The notes: generated by a model from the sequence alone, not told the origin. 64,000 nucleotides of DNA from Bacteroidota bacterium (GCA_019637975.1 JAHBUR010000015.1:30542-94541); one strand, 5' to 3'; shown: positions 8,467 to 18,217, numbered from the stretch's first letter. Translations and numbers: made by a program.

Positions 8467-8622
8467 AATTTTGTTTCTTGAAACGTAAGCCGTCTTCTTC
8501 GTGATTGGAGAGATAACTCGTTCCAGTGCCCTCGCCTCACGTGTTGGATACAGCTTAATGGTCAAGACAACCAAACAAAAATAGTGAACTTCCATCGTGA
8601 AAACAAGGAGAATCCCGAAAAC

Positions 8623-9960
8623 CTATTTTATCAATGCCATCGCTTTTGTGTGAACAGAAACCGGCGTGACAATCCGGTAAAAATAGACTCCGCTCGCCGC
8701 TTCCGCGCCCGATTGCGTTTTGCCATCCCATTGAAATGAGTGAACGCCCGCCTTTAGTCGCTCGCCGGAAATGAGTGTCCTCACGGACTGTCCCAGAGGA
8801 TTCACAATTTGAAGTCTGAGAGGTGACTCTTCATTCAATCGGAATCTGATGGTTGTAGACGCGTTGAACGGATTGGGATAGTTCTGCATAAGAATCGGAT
8901 CGGGAGGCCTGTTATACGATTGTTCACGGACGCCGGTGGATGAAGGCACATATCTCAGAATCGTTCCCGAATCTCCTACTGCGTACCCTGTTGTCGAGTC
9001 AACAAAAACCAGATCATGAATAACCTTTCCGGACGGAGAAGGGATCTCAAGCCACGTTGCTCCCGTGTTCGATGTGAAGAGAAGTTTGGGGTCGATTTCG
9101 GTTGCGACCCAGCCTTCGTTTGTTGTGCGAAACTTGAGAGTTGATGGTCTGCCGAAAATTCCAAGCCACTCGTATTCCCAGTGCACACCGGCGTTGCTCG
9201 AACGGACAACGCCGACTCCGTACTCGAAATCTCCCGAAACGCCGATGATGTTCAGCGAATCGATGCGGTGAAGATCATACACCGGTTCAGGACTTACGCC
9301 GTATTCAACCCAGCGAAGTCCGCCATTCGTGGTTCTTCGAACAATTCCCGCGATATCGAAGAAGCCGCCTGTTGCAAACGCCGTGCTTTCGGAAAAGAAC
9401 AGGACGTTGACGATGGACACTTGCCCGAACTCAACGGAATCCACGGTGGCAGGATTCCATGTTATGCCGCCATCAGTTGTGTAGAGAAGATCTCCGAATT
9501 CGCCGCCTATCCAACCGTTCAGCGTATCCAGAAACATGATGGTGTGAAAATATCTTCCCTCAGGGATGAACGGCTCGTGCGTCCATGCGACCCCGCCGTC
9601 CCGCGTTTGCAGAATTGTTGCACCCCACCACGTTACGGTATCGACCCAATTCGTAAAGCTGAGTGCCCAACCGCGTTGTTCATTGAGCATGAAGATGTCG
9701 ATGATGTCGGTTAGTACGCCCGACGGCTGTTGATTCCAGGAGGTTCCGGCGTTTGTTGTCTTGAGGATCACCCCTTCCCTCCCGACAATCCAGCCTGTGG
9801 TGTTGTTCAGAAAGAAGCATTTGTTCAGATCAACAATTGTGGGATTCGGAAGTTGCTGCCACCGGGTATGGGGTTGCGCGAAGGATTGCGTCGAAACCAG
9901 AAATGCAATCACGAGGAACCAGGCGGAACCGTATCGTGCAAATACCAGAACCGGCATCAC
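8623..9960 (-). CDS. T9SS-sorted Ycf48/BNR-type beta-propeller protein
   Basis: A 445-residue exported protein. A signal peptide ends near residue 29 (TQSFAQ), then at least five propeller repeats follow. They share a Gly-Trp/Tyr-Val-Gly, Gly-xx-Leu-x-Thr-Thr-x-Asn/Asp-Gly-Gly-xx-Trp pattern (GWIVGREGVILKTTNAGTSW, GWIGGEFGDLLYTTDGGITW, GYAVGDSGTILRYV), as in Ycf48-like and sialidase Asp-box proteins. The C-terminus (QNYPNPFNASTTIRF to the final GVYFYRIV segment) is a type IX sorting domain. No sialidase active site is apparent, so catalysis is not assumed. The likely role is an extracellular binding protein. It has no close operon partner. Confidence 0.88.
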   Translation of the reverse strand: MMPVLVFARYGSAWFLVIAFLVSTQSFAQPHTRWQQLPNPTIVDLNKCFFLNNTTGWIVGREGVILKTTNAGTSWNQQPSGVLTDIIDIFMLNEQRGWALSFTNWVDTVTWWGATILQTRDGGVAWTHEPFIPEGRYFHTIMFLDTLNGWIGGEFGDLLYTTDGGITWNPATVDSVEFGQVSIVNVLFFSESTAFATGGFFDIAGIVRRTTNGGLRWVEYGVSPEPVYDLHRIDSLNIIGVSGDFEYGVGVVRSSNAGVHWEYEWLGIFGRPSTLKFRTTNEGWVATEIDPKLLFTSNTGATWLEIPSPSGKVIHDLVFVDSTTGYAVGDSGTILRYVPSSTGVREQSYNRPPDPILMQNYPNPFNASTTIRFRLNEESPLRLQIVNPLGQSVRTLISGERLKAGVHSFQWDGKTQSGAEAASGVYFYRIVTPVSVHTKAMALIK

Positions 9961-10070
9961 TTCATTTCAACCGATATCACATACACTCATGGTGGATTGT
10001 TCCTCAGCTCAACAACAACCTCGGCAAGAATTCCGTCGTATAGGGGAAGAGGGGAGCAGCCGGATTTGTG

Positions 10071-10454
10071 TCAGTTCAGCTTCTGAAGCAGCGCTTCCAG
10101 AAACTTCTTCACTTCAATAACATCGCTGCGCAATTGTTCGTCCTTGATTTTTGTTCTTGGCTTTGGCGCATCGATCAGTTCAAGTTGTTCTCCCGTATCG
10201 ATATCGGGCGTGTACGATTTCAGAACTTGCTTTGCTCCCTCAATCGTGTAGCGTTCGTCGCGGAGAAGCTTCTTGATGTAGAGGATGAGCTTGATGTCGC
10301 GGTTTGTGTAGATCCGGTTGCCGGCCCGGTTCTTCTGCGGCTTCAACTCGTCGAATTCCGACTCCCAGTACCGAAGAACGTACTGCTCAAGGTCGGTGAT
10401 TTTGCTGACTTCGCTGATTGAGTAGTAGAGTTTCTTGATGCCGGTCGCTTTCAT
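10071..10454 (-). CDS. MerR-family transcriptional regulator
   Basis: A 127-residue DNA-binding protein. Residues 9-75 form a MerR winged helix-turn-helix (YYSISEVSKITDL, then VLRYWE, then a wing with NRAGNRIYTNRD, then the IKKLLRDERYTIEGAKQVLK helix). Its C-terminal part is short and has no Cys cluster, so a metal sensor is unlikely. This type of short MerR is common in Bacteroidota beside housekeeping genes. It lies 82 bases downstream of the lipoprotein gene and on the same strand, possibly at the end of that operon. Target and effector are unknown. Confidence 0.85.
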   Translation of the reverse strand: MKATGIKKLYYSISEVSKITDLEQYVLRYWESEFDELKPQKNRAGNRIYTNRDIKLILYIKKLLRDERYTIEGAKQVLKSYTPDIDTGEQLELIDAPKPRTKIKDEQLRSDVIEVKKFLEALLQKLN

Positions 10455-10536
10455 ATCTCAAAACCTTGTTCTTCAGACAGAGTTCTTGGTCGAATACTAA
10501 CGATTTGTGTTCAGAATTGCAAAGGAATTGATCCGC

Positions 10537-11106
10537 CTACTTGCCGCTCTTTCGTCTGCTGATTCTGACATCGACCTCGCGCAATTTTTGCAATTCGACT
10601 GTTGACTGCTTCAATTCGGCTTCCAACTCTTGAATTCGCTTGTTTCGTGCGGCGAGATCGCCGGACTGTTTCCGGCTTGTGGTTTGCAAGCTGTCGAGAG
10701 TCTGGGCTTTACGGTTCAATTCTTTGCGCAGCGCAGTCAAACGGGCGAGCATTGTTACATAAATCTCCGCCTTCATGCGTTCTTCCCGGGGAATGGAAAG
10801 AGTCAGGTACTTTTGAAACCACGTCAGAGAAAGGCTGTCATCAAGAACCGGGTTGGCGGGATTGCTGTAGAGAAGTGCCGTGTTGCGCACAGCATTGGGA
10901 AAATGACTTGTGTTCGGGTAGAGTTCGGCGACGAGTTTGTATTCAAACGCCGCATCGCCCAGCAAACTGGCAGCCTCAAGGCTGTCGGCACGCTGCATGT
11001 GATATCCTGCCAGAGTCTCGGAATCATAGTCGGAGGCAGATTTGTACGAGCATCCGGCAACCAGGAACATTGACGAAAGCACCAGTAATATCCCCCAACG
11101 CATCAT
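10537..11106 (-). CDS. Coiled-coil lipoprotein partnered with a sensor kinase
   Basis: A 189-residue lipoprotein. The signal ends at a lipobox (FLVAGC, Cys 19). The middle resembles a tetratricopeptide-like helix array ([30 protein letters not shown]), and the C-terminal 60 residues are a coiled coil ([28 protein letters not shown]). The start codon overlaps the stop of the upstream sensor kinase gene (ATGATG over TGA), so translation is probably coupled. In Enterobacteria the kinase GlrK/QseE is followed by the outer-membrane lipoprotein YfhG/QseG. The arrangement here is analogous, and a role in tuning the kinase is inferred from that alone. Confidence 0.8.
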   Translation of the reverse strand: MMRWGILLVLSSMFLVAGCSYKSASDYDSETLAGYHMQRADSLEAASLLGDAAFEYKLVAELYPNTSHFPNAVRNTALLYSNPANPVLDDSLSLTWFQKYLTLSIPREERMKAEIYVTMLARLTALRKELNRKAQTLDSLQTTSRKQSGDLAARNKRIQELEAELKQSTVELQKLREVDVRISRRKSGK

Positions 11107-12587
11107 GCTGTTTCCTCTTTGATTCGTGATGGCGCGGTGTGTGATTTTGCCGCGGAAGTCATAGCCGGCAAGTCAACTGTAAATGTTGTGCCCTTGCCGA
11201 GTTCACTCTCAACCGAAATCTTCCCCTTGTGTGCTTCAACGAGATGTTTCACAAGAGCCAGTCCGATTCCCGTTCCCTTCTTCGCATTCTTTGCTTGATA
11301 GAATTTCGTGAAGATGCGGGGTACATCTTCGCGGGAGATTCCGGCGCCGGAGTCCGACACTGTTGTGCGAATTCCCTTCTTGTGTTTTGCGACGTGAACG
11401 CGAATCGTTCCACCCGGTTCGGTATACTTGATGGCATTACTCAACAAGTTGCTGAAGACTTGCGGAATCTTTTCCGCATCTCCTTTGATATCGGGGAGAT
11501 CGGCTTCGTGGGTGAACGAAACAGAGATCTCTTTTTCGGCCCCGACTAACGTAGCGTCATCCACCGTCGGCGTTATTGTTTCCAGCAAATTCATCCGGTC
11601 GAATGCGTACTCCATGGCGCCGTGCTCGATCTTCTGAATGTCCAGAAACTGGTTGCTGAAAACCGTCAGTTTTCTGATTCCCTCTTTGATAGAGGAAACA
11701 AGGCGTTTCTGCTCTTCGTTTAATGGGCCGCGTTTCTGCTCGGCAAGAAGATACTGGGCCGAGAGCATGGTTTGCAACGGAGTACGCAACTCGTGCGAGA
11801 TATGGTGGAGCATCTCGGTTTTCAGGTCGTTAATTTGCTTCAAGCGGGAACTCATTTCGTTGACAGCCCTCGCAAGCCAAGCCATTTCGTCCCGCGATTT
11901 CACTTCGATGGGGTCGAAAATGCCTCTGGCGATATTCTCCGTTCCCCTGATCAACGTACGGATGGGTTGTACAAGAGTTCTGGTGATTACTAACGCGACG
12001 GTCAGCGCCACGAGCAAGGCGCCCACGGTAATGAGCCACGCAACGTTTGAAGAACGTACCATTGCCTCGCTGATACCCGAAACGGAATTACTCACTTCAA
12101 GTTCGTTCAGCCGGATGATTTTGTCCACCAATTCATGCATAACGCCAAGGCTGTCCAGATGCTCGTGGCTGAGGCTGACAATCCCCCTTCCTCCCCGTGC
12201 ATGTTTCGTGATTTCGCTTTCCAGGTTCTCAACGAACCACCTGTGTCCTGTGCGCAATCGAAACAGCAAATCGATCTCGGTTGCACTGGGCATTGCATCG
12301 TACATCGAATCGGCGAGTTGGTTGAATAATCCGGCTTGCTGGGAGAAAAGAGGGAGATACGAACTATCACGCCGGATCAAGTATTTCTCGGCGTACTGCT
12401 CCTCGTCGTCCAACACAACCTGGAGTTGTTTTGCGAGATTGATTGAGCGGACATCGTTCCGGAATGTGAGGCTGGTTGTTGTGGTGACTTCGTGCAGTTG
12501 CCACAACACATACACATTCGCGGCGACCATCAAAACGATGATCAACACGAAGCTCGACAACAGTTTTCGATAGATGGAAAATTTCAC
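11103..12587 (-). CDS. Membrane sensor histidine kinase (HAMP-HisKA-HATPase)
   Basis: An inner-membrane sensor kinase of 494 residues. Two transmembrane helices (about 7-30 and 183-206) flank a largely helical periplasmic region of about 150 residues. A HAMP linker, a HisKA box ([11 protein letters not shown]) and an HATPase domain with N, G1 and G2 boxes ([32 protein letters not shown]) follow. GTG at 12587 is chosen as the start because it overlaps the acpS stop by four bases (GTGA) and places the first helix correctly; a longer frame to 12662 would run into acpS. No response regulator is adjacent; the nearest one is at 16779. The downstream lipoprotein is a likely accessory. Confidence 0.88.
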   Translation of the reverse strand: MKFSIYRKLLSSFVLIIVLMVAANVYVLWQLHEVTTTTSLTFRNDVRSINLAKQLQVVLDDEEQYAEKYLIRRDSSYLPLFSQQAGLFNQLADSMYDAMPSATEIDLLFRLRTGHRWFVENLESEITKHARGGRGIVSLSHEHLDSLGVMHELVDKIIRLNELEVSNSVSGISEAMVRSSNVAWLITVGALLVALTVALVITRTLVQPIRTLIRGTENIARGIFDPIEVKSRDEMAWLARAVNEMSSRLKQINDLKTEMLHHISHELRTPLQTMLSAQYLLAEQKRGPLNEEQKRLVSSIKEGIRKLTVFSNQFLDIQKIEHGAMEYAFDRMNLLETITPTVDDATLVGAEKEISVSFTHEADLPDIKGDAEKIPQVFSNLLSNAIKYTEPGGTIRVHVAKHKKGIRTTVSDSGAGISREDVPRIFTKFYQAKNAKKGTGIGLALVKHLVEAHKGKISVESELGKGTTFTVDLPAMTSAAKSHTAPSRIKEETA

Positions 12588-12961
12588 CGTACTCGTTCCT
12601 CGATAACAACCATCGCGACCACATGCGATGCCGAATGGGAAAGCGATACCAACACCGAGCAATGCTCAAGCGATTGCTTCAGCGAACCGTGCAGTTCGAT
12701 ACGCGGCTGCCCCGATGTTTCATTTATTACCTCGACATCCTTCCACCGGAACTCGCCCGCCCAGCCCGTGGAAAGTGCTTTGCTCAGCGCTTCTTTTGCC
12801 GCAAAGCGAGCCGCGTAATGTTGGGCGGCTGTCGTTTTTGCCGAACAGTACGCGATTTCGCCGGAAGTGAATACCTTGTGCAGGAAGGAGTCTCCCAGTT
12901 CGGCCATACTCTTTGTTATGCGATCGATCTCTATGATATCGACGCCGATTCCTTTGACCAT
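12584..12961 (-). CDS. acpS: Holo-[acyl-carrier-protein] synthase
   Basis: A 4'-phosphopantetheinyl transferase that moves phosphopantetheine from CoA to the serine of acyl carrier protein, activating fatty acid synthesis in the cytoplasm. The length of 125 residues is typical. Hallmarks are GVDIIEIDRI near the N-terminus (Asp 8 binds Mg2+) and RFAAKEALSKAL (Glu 56 region), with the closing SLSHSASHVVAMVVIE strand. The start overlaps the HAD-hydrolase stop (TGATG) and the end overlaps the kinase start (GTGA), so it sits in a tightly coupled operon. Confidence 0.95.
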   Translation of the reverse strand: MVKGIGVDIIEIDRITKSMAELGDSFLHKVFTSGEIAYCSAKTTAAQHYAARFAAKEALSKALSTGWAGEFRWKDVEVINETSGQPRIELHGSLKQSLEHCSVLVSLSHSASHVVAMVVIEERVR

Positions 12962-13647
12962 CAGGCCCGAGAATTTTCCTGTTCAATGACGTCCAGCAAC
13001 TCTGATACGTCGTTAATATCATACCGGGCGTTGGATTCAACTGTTCCGAACGTGTCGCCGTATCGCGCAAACACTGTTGTTATGCCGACTTGTGCGGCTC
13101 CCACCATATCGCGTTCGGCCCAATCGCCCACCATAATTGCTTCGTGAGGTTGAACCTGCAACAGTTCCAGTGCTTTCAGAAACGGTACCGGACTTGGCTT
13201 GCGTTCCCCGGTATCGTCGAATGTAATCACATGATCAAACATGTGATGAAGATTCAAATAACAGAGACGCAGCCACGCTTCCCTGCTCGGGGCATCGGAA
13301 ATGACTGCGAGTTTCAAGCCGCGCTTGACTAGCGAAACAAGCGTTAAGTTGACATGCGGATACGGGACAAGGGCAGCTTCCCGTGCCCGCCGATAGGCAA
13401 TAATTCCCGCTGAAAGAATCTTGTAATCAACCTTCTGAAAAATATCATACAGCAATTGGTCGAACACATTCTGAAACTCAATACCCCGTTCCTTGTAAAT
13501 GGCGTCGATCCGTGCCTGCACTTCTTCGCGGGAGAGTTTCAGGCCCGCATCGATCATCGAATCGATTGCCGCGGTGATGGCTTGTCTCTTCATCGCCATG
13601 AAATCGACGAGTGTATTGTCAAGATCGAAAATAACCGCTTTGATCAT
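12961..13647 (-). CDS. HAD-superfamily hydrolase
   Basis: A cytosolic phosphatase-like protein of 228 residues. Motif I is FDLDNTLVD (residues 7-15, with nucleophile and acid/base Asp), motif II a Ser in LAVISDAPS, motif III Lys in GERKPSP and motif IV MVGDWAERDMVGA. A helical cap lies between motifs I and II, as in the class IA (GPH/YjjG-like) group. The substrate is unknown. It is first in the overlapping cluster with acpS, the sensor kinase and the lipoprotein. Confidence 0.9.
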   Translation of the reverse strand: MIKAVIFDLDNTLVDFMAMKRQAITAAIDSMIDAGLKLSREEVQARIDAIYKERGIEFQNVFDQLLYDIFQKVDYKILSAGIIAYRRAREAALVPYPHVNLTLVSLVKRGLKLAVISDAPSREAWLRLCYLNLHHMFDHVITFDDTGERKPSPVPFLKALELLQVQPHEAIMVGDWAERDMVGAAQVGITTVFARYGDTFGTVESNARYDINDVSELLDVIEQENSRA

Positions 13648-13683
13648 CGGGGTTGTTCAGGAAGAAAATTGTTTTCCGGATGC

Positions 13684-13977
13684 TTAGCGTGCAGACACCT
13701 GCCCCTGCTTCATGGCTCTCGAAGCGCGTGCCACTTCGTCTTCAATGTACTCGCGTAATGCGGGTTTCATGAAAACGTTCTCCAATCCAATTTCCTGCAT
13801 TGCGACAGCGAGAACTGCTGCTTTCCTGTTGGGTACCAGCTTCTTGTTGATGAGAAGAATTTTGTTGTCCTTTAGAATACAAAATCCCCCTTCAAAATCC
13901 CCTTTTTCGTAGCGGATTGTTACGCCGAGTTGCCGTGCAACGTCTTCAAGTTCGGTGATGATATTTTCATGCTTCAT
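13684..13977 (-). CDS. Small conserved-looking protein of unknown function
   Basis: A 97-residue soluble protein with no recognised family. It starts with an amphipathic helix (MKHENIITELEDVARQLG). A beta-rich stretch follows (TIRYEKGDFEGGFCILKDNKILLINKKL), and the rest is helical. Its start overlaps the end of the upstream membrane-protein gene by four bases (ATGA), indicating co-translation. It is 36 bases before the HAD gene in the same direction. Confidence 0.75.
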   Translation of the reverse strand: MKHENIITELEDVARQLGVTIRYEKGDFEGGFCILKDNKILLINKKLVPNRKAAVLAVAMQEIGLENVFMKPALREYIEDEVARASRAMKQGQVSAR

Positions 13978-14561
13978 GCGGGCTGTTCCTGTTCCCCCGA
14001 GGCGAGGTCCGGCCTGTTCTTCATCGGCTGGAACACCGCGAGGCCGATTACTGTGTAGTAGCTCAGCATCGCGATCAATGGTATTCCCTGCAATGCACGA
14101 ATCCGCGCCATGAATATTTCGCGAAACATTTCATTGTCGGCAGTTGTGAAGAATTCCAGATAGATCATCTTCCAATCAAGAAACAGTGTGTACATTTCCA
14201 CAGGGACGAATAAGTAGAACAATATTGCACTCATCAACAACCAGCCGTGCTCCTTGACGCGAAAGGGCGAGGATACCATAAAGACGATACTGCTCGTCAA
14301 TGCTATCGCATAACCGCCTATAACCGCAACTGACATCATGGAGAGGAGTCTGTACACCTCACGTTCCGCATCCGGGTTGACATATTCCAGAAATTCCGCC
14401 GTGCCCGTTTTGAGAATATCGTTCCCGATGAGCATGCGTGCATTCACGGCTCCCAGCCAAATGACTGACGCAACAACGAACGCAAACAGAGCATAGCGCC
14501 ACAACAATGAGTTCTTGCCAGAAGAACCGGAAAAGGAAGCGGACTGGTGTCGTGCGGGCAT
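13974..14561 (-). CDS. Four-helix membrane protein of unknown function
   Basis: A 195-residue protein with four predicted transmembrane helices (about 20-42, 71-93, 102-122 and 158-180). Charged periplasmic or cytoplasmic loops separate them, and a Ser-rich N-terminus and acidic C-terminal tail flank them. No enzymatic motif is recognised. The gene overlaps the start of the 97-residue gene downstream. Confidence 0.75.
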   Translation of the reverse strand: MPARHQSASFSGSSGKNSLLWRYALFAFVVASVIWLGAVNARMLIGNDILKTGTAEFLEYVNPDAEREVYRLLSMMSVAVIGGYAIALTSSIVFMVSSPFRVKEHGWLLMSAILFYLFVPVEMYTLFLDWKMIYLEFFTTADNEMFREIFMARIRALQGIPLIAMLSYYTVIGLAVFQPMKNRPDLASGEQEQPA

Positions 14562-14603
14562 GTTTCAATGTACAGTTTTTATCATGGGTTTTCAATACGA
14601 CTT

Positions 14604-15032
14604 TTAGCCGCTTTTTCCCTCACGGGAGTCGATGAGATAGTTTTTGTACCAACTGAGGTCTGCCAGAAGAGGCAGAAGTTGCGCAAACGAAGCTGGAGAA
14701 GCGACGAGATACTTCTCCGTGAGACGTTTCCTTTCGTGTTCGGGGGCGAAATCGAGGATCCGGGCGATCAGTTGCTGTGACTGTATGATGCTCTTGCCGA
14801 ATTCCGTCGACATTTTGTCATAACCGTCGGCATCCTTCCCGATGCGCTTCATGATGCCAAATGCCTTGCAGGCGAACTTGGCGATGAAACTCAGTTCATC
14901 CAGAAGGTGAATACACGCGTTCCGCCCGGCAATTTCCAGGAGCGTGCCAACATCATTCCTATTGTCCAGATTCTTGTTTGCCAGTTGCTCAACCCGTCGG
15001 AGCAGGATCTCCGTCTGTTCACTGAATTGCAT
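14604..15032 (-). CDS. Helical protein of unknown function
   Basis: A 142-residue soluble protein, almost wholly alpha-helical by composition (LLRRVEQLANKNLDN, LLDELSFIAKFACKAFGIMK, PEHERKRLTEKYLVA). No family is recognised. It is divergent from the sensor-kinase gene at 15203 and precedes the membrane-protein gene by 42 bases on the same strand. The ATG at 15032 has a purine-rich AAAGGAGT upstream. Confidence 0.7.
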   Translation of the reverse strand: MQFSEQTEILLRRVEQLANKNLDNRNDVGTLLEIAGRNACIHLLDELSFIAKFACKAFGIMKRIGKDADGYDKMSTEFGKSIIQSQQLIARILDFAPEHERKRLTEKYLVASPASFAQLLPLLADLSWYKNYLIDSREGKSG

Positions 15033-15202
15033 GCAGACTCCTTTGCCTTTCCATCAATATATATGTGAGGAAGGGGAGAAACAATTGCAATGGAACTTTC
15101 GTCGCCCGTTACCTCTTTACCGGTATGGATGGAGGCGGATTGGGAACATTCGTTGATTCTCAAGGTTCTATTCGGTACAATAGTTTCATCCCGAAACATC
15201 AT

Positions 15203-16786
15203 ATGAAGAACATGTTTGCATTCCGGCACTGGTCCGTGTCAAGAAAGATTCTTCTTGGCATACTGCCTCTGTTTCTCGCATTCATCGCGTTAAGCGTTGC
15301 CGCAAACAACTACTATCAAGAGCGGCAGGTGATGGAACAGGCACAGATAGCAGCGCATACCTACGCCGAAATTATTCGTGAATCACTTGTCAGCATGATG
15401 GTGAACAACCTGGAAGTGGACAAGGATTTTCTCGCACGCGCCACGCTCCTTCAGCCGTTCGACACGCTGCACATAACAGTCAACAACCTGAAACTTCGCC
15501 CTGAAGTGCTGGCCGAAAAGGGAATCTCTCATAGCGAGAGCCGGTATCGGACGTTGATACCGCATGATGATGTTGAGATGAACGTATTGAAAACCGGCGA
15601 GCCGGTGTTTGTTCGCATGGGAGATCAATTCAGAGGTGTTGTGCCGTTCAACGCCACCGATGTATGTCAGAAATGTCACGCTGTTCCGGTTGGGTACACT
15701 TTGGGGGCTGTGGATCTGCACATTTCGTTTTCACAAATTTCCAGTGCGGCAAGAGATAATTGGAGCCGTTCATTTCTTATTTTTGTCGGGTTTACGATAG
15801 TGGCAACCGTGCTTGCAAGTTTAATGTTCCGGCGATTCGTGTCACAACCCGTTGACAAACTTGTCAAGGCGACTGCGGAAATCAGCAGCGGCAATCTCGA
15901 CTACGCGATTGAACACAACAAGACACATTCTGCCGGATCGCGTGATGAGCTTGAATATCTCTCGTCGCAATTTGACGCGATGCGCGAGTCCCTGAAAGAG
16001 AAAATCGGTCAGCTTGATGAGGTCAACAAGGATCTTGCCGAGCGTAATGAGCAACTCGAACAGGCGCTCGCTCGTTTAAAAGAGGCGCAGAAGGAACTCC
16101 TTAGAAGTGAACGACTTGCAGCAACAGGAAAGATGACAGCGCAATTGTCGCATGAAATCAACAATCCGATTCACAACATCCAGAGCCTGTTGCAATCATC
16201 TCTCCGCAAAATTGAAGGACCTGCCCAAGAGCTGGTTGCATTGGCCCTCGAAGAAGTGACCCGGATGTCGAAGTTGACACGGCAAATGCTGGACTTTTAT
16301 CGCGGTTCAATGCTCGACTTCGAGAAAACCCCTGTCGATCTTCCGGATCTTCTCGACCACCTTCTCAAGGAGAATCGGGAGACTCTGTCGGAATACGGTA
16401 TTAACACATCGGTTGAGGTTGCCGCGGGGCTCCCGTCTGTTCTCGGATCACGCGACAAGCTGAAGCAGGTATTTCTGAATTTGATTCTGAATGCCCGCGA
16501 TGCAATGCGGGATGGAGGAACATTGACAATGCGATTGACCGATCACGACAACATCATAACAGTGAGTGTGTCTGATACAGGAAGCGGAATTTTGCCGGAA
16601 AACCTCGGACGAATTTTTGATGCTTTCTTCACCACCAAGAAAGAAGTAAGCGGCGTCGGGCTTGGTCTTTCCGTCACCTACGGAATTATCCGGCAGCACG
16701 GAGGCACAATTCGTGTCGCCAGTGCGCCCGGCAAAGGCGCAACCTTTACCATAGAACTTCCTGCTGCGAGAACATGTCATGACTAA
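15203..16786 (+). CDS. Sensor histidine kinase with a CxxCH haem-type motif
   Basis: A membrane kinase of 527 residues. TM1 lies at about 15-33 and TM2 at about 188-208. Between them is a periplasmic domain of about 150 residues carrying CQKCH (155-159), the covalent c-type haem attachment motif, as seen in some DUF3365/Tll0287-like sensors. A HAMP linker and coiled coil follow, then a HisKA box (LSHEINNPIHN) and an HATPase domain (LNLILNARDAM, VSDTGSGI, GLGLSVTYGI). Sensing of redox, oxygen or NO is inferred from the motif. The ATG at 15203 puts a plausible N-terminus just before TM1, though no good ribosome site is visible; the frame is open further upstream. The downstream regulator overlaps by 8 bases and is the likely partner. 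Confidence 0.88.
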   Translation: MKNMFAFRHWSVSRKILLGILPLFLAFIALSVAANNYYQERQVMEQAQIAAHTYAEIIRESLVSMMVNNLEVDKDFLARATLLQPFDTLHITVNNLKLRPEVLAEKGISHSESRYRTLIPHDDVEMNVLKTGEPVFVRMGDQFRGVVPFNATDVCQKCHAVPVGYTLGAVDLHISFSQISSAARDNWSRSFLIFVGFTIVATVLASLMFRRFVSQPVDKLVKATAEISSGNLDYAIEHNKTHSAGSRDELEYLSSQFDAMRESLKEKIGQLDEVNKDLAERNEQLEQALARLKEAQKELLRSERLAATGKMTAQLSHEINNPIHNIQSLLQSSLRKIEGPAQELVALALEEVTRMSKLTRQMLDFYRGSMLDFEKTPVDLPDLLDHLLKENRETLSEYGINTSVEVAAGLPSVLGSRDKLKQVFLNLILNARDAMRDGGTLTMRLTDHDNIITVSVSDTGSGILPENLGRIFDAFFTTKKEVSGVGLGLSVTYGIIRQHGGTIRVASAPGKGATFTIELPAARTCHD

Positions 16787-18206
16787 AGAGCCATCACCGG
16801 CGGTACAACGTGAGCGAGTGCTGGTTGTAGATGACGACAAGGCATTTCGCATTGCAACAAAAACCCTGTTGGAAGATGAAGGGTACGGTGTTGTGCTTGC
16901 AACAAGCGGAGAAGAGGCGCTCTCCGCGTTACGGGCAAATGAAGTGGACATTATGCTGTCCGATCTCGTGATGACGAAGATGACGGGAATTCAGTTGCTT
17001 GAAAAAGTGAAAGCCATCCACCCTCATCTCATGGTCATCATGGTGACCGGGTTCGGCTCCATTTCCACAGCAGTCGAGGCCATGCATCTCGGCGCAACCG
17101 ACTATCTGACGAAGCCCTGCAACAATACGGAGCTTCTGCTGAAGATCCGCAGGGCTCTTGATGTACAACAGAAGGACCGTGAGTTGCGGCTGCTCCGCGA
17201 GCAGCTTCATGCCACGTACAGTTTTGGCAATATGCTGTCGCGCAGCGAGAAAATGAAGAATGTCATGCACAGCATCCGGCAGGTTGCCGACACCGACGTG
17301 ACCATCCTGATTCAGGGGGAAAGCGGAACAGGAAAAGAACTTGTCGCGCGCGCATTGCATTACAACAGCAACCGGAGCGAGAAGCAGTTCGTGGCGGTCA
17401 ACTGTTCGGCAATACCCGAGAATCTTCTCGAAAGCGAGCTTTTCGGACATGAAAAGGGGGCGTTCACAGGGGCCCTCAAGCAGAAAGCGGGCAAGTTCGA
17501 AGAAGGAAATGGAGGCACACTGTTTCTTGATGAGATCGGCGATCTTGCCCCCTCTGTACAAACGAAGCTACTGCGTGTACTTCAGGAGAAGACCTTCGAG
17601 CGAGTCGGCGGAAACACTCCGGTCAAAGTGGATACACGCATCGTTGCTGCGACAAACAGAAATCTGGAAATGATGACGCGTGACGGCGATTTCCGGGAAG
17701 ATCTGTTTTTCAGGCTGAATGTGTTTCCGATTCATCTCCCGCCGTTGCGCGAACGGCTGGAAGATATTCCGTTGCTCGCGGAACATTTCCTCTCGCGTCA
17801 TGCCGAGCTTTCGGGTGGGCGAGTGAAATCCATTTCGCCCTTGGTGATTACCGACATGATGAATTATAATTGGCGCGGCAATATTCGTGAACTGGAGAAC
17901 TTGATGAAACGGGCTATCATTAAAACAACGGGAGAGACGATCATGACAATCGAGCTGCCGACGAATGAACACGCGCCATCCTCCGCGAAAGAACCTGTCG
18001 CCGAGGTCGACCTCAACACTCCCTACAAGGACTATATCAGCGCGATTGTAAGGGATGCAGAGGAAAAATACCTGACGCGAATGCTCCGGTTATACAAGGG
18101 CAACATCAACCAGATAGCAAAGTTGATGGAGATCGACCGGAAAACCGTCTACCGGAAAATGGCGGAATACTCAATCGATCCGGCCGCGTTCCGCGAAGCG
18201 AACTGA
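16779..18206 (+). CDS. Sigma-54-dependent response regulator (NtrC/AtoC type)
   Basis: A 475-residue activator with three domains. The receiver (about 13-130) has an acidic pocket (VVDDDK) and a phospho-acceptor Asp near 62 (LSDLVM). The AAA+ domain has Walker A GESGTGKE (180-187), the sigma-54 contact loop GAFTGA (227-232), Walker B GTLFLDEIGDL and an arginine-finger region. The C-terminal Fis-type helix-turn-helix is NINQIAKLMEIDRKTVYRKM. It overlaps the haem-motif kinase gene and probably receives phosphate from it, switching on sigma-54 promoters. Its targets are not visible in this window. Confidence 0.95.
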   Translation: MTKEPSPAVQRERVLVVDDDKAFRIATKTLLEDEGYGVVLATSGEEALSALRANEVDIMLSDLVMTKMTGIQLLEKVKAIHPHLMVIMVTGFGSISTAVEAMHLGATDYLTKPCNNTELLLKIRRALDVQQKDRELRLLREQLHATYSFGNMLSRSEKMKNVMHSIRQVADTDVTILIQGESGTGKELVARALHYNSNRSEKQFVAVNCSAIPENLLESELFGHEKGAFTGALKQKAGKFEEGNGGTLFLDEIGDLAPSVQTKLLRVLQEKTFERVGGNTPVKVDTRIVAATNRNLEMMTRDGDFREDLFFRLNVFPIHLPPLRERLEDIPLLAEHFLSRHAELSGGRVKSISPLVITDMMNYNWRGNIRELENLMKRAIIKTTGETIMTIELPTNEHAPSSAKEPVAEVDLNTPYKDYISAIVRDAEEKYLTRMLRLYKGNINQIAKLMEIDRKTVYRKMAEYSIDPAAFREAN

Positions 18207-18217
18207 GAGCCTCGAGT

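Noticed and set aside
8047..8595. Minus-strand open frame of 182 codons over tRNA-Pro
   Set aside because: It is read through the tRNA gene (the familiar false peptide of a mistranslated tRNA) and has no start signal.
11638..12573. Plus-strand frame of 311 codons
   Set aside because: It is antisense to the sensor kinase; Ser-rich and without a start signal.
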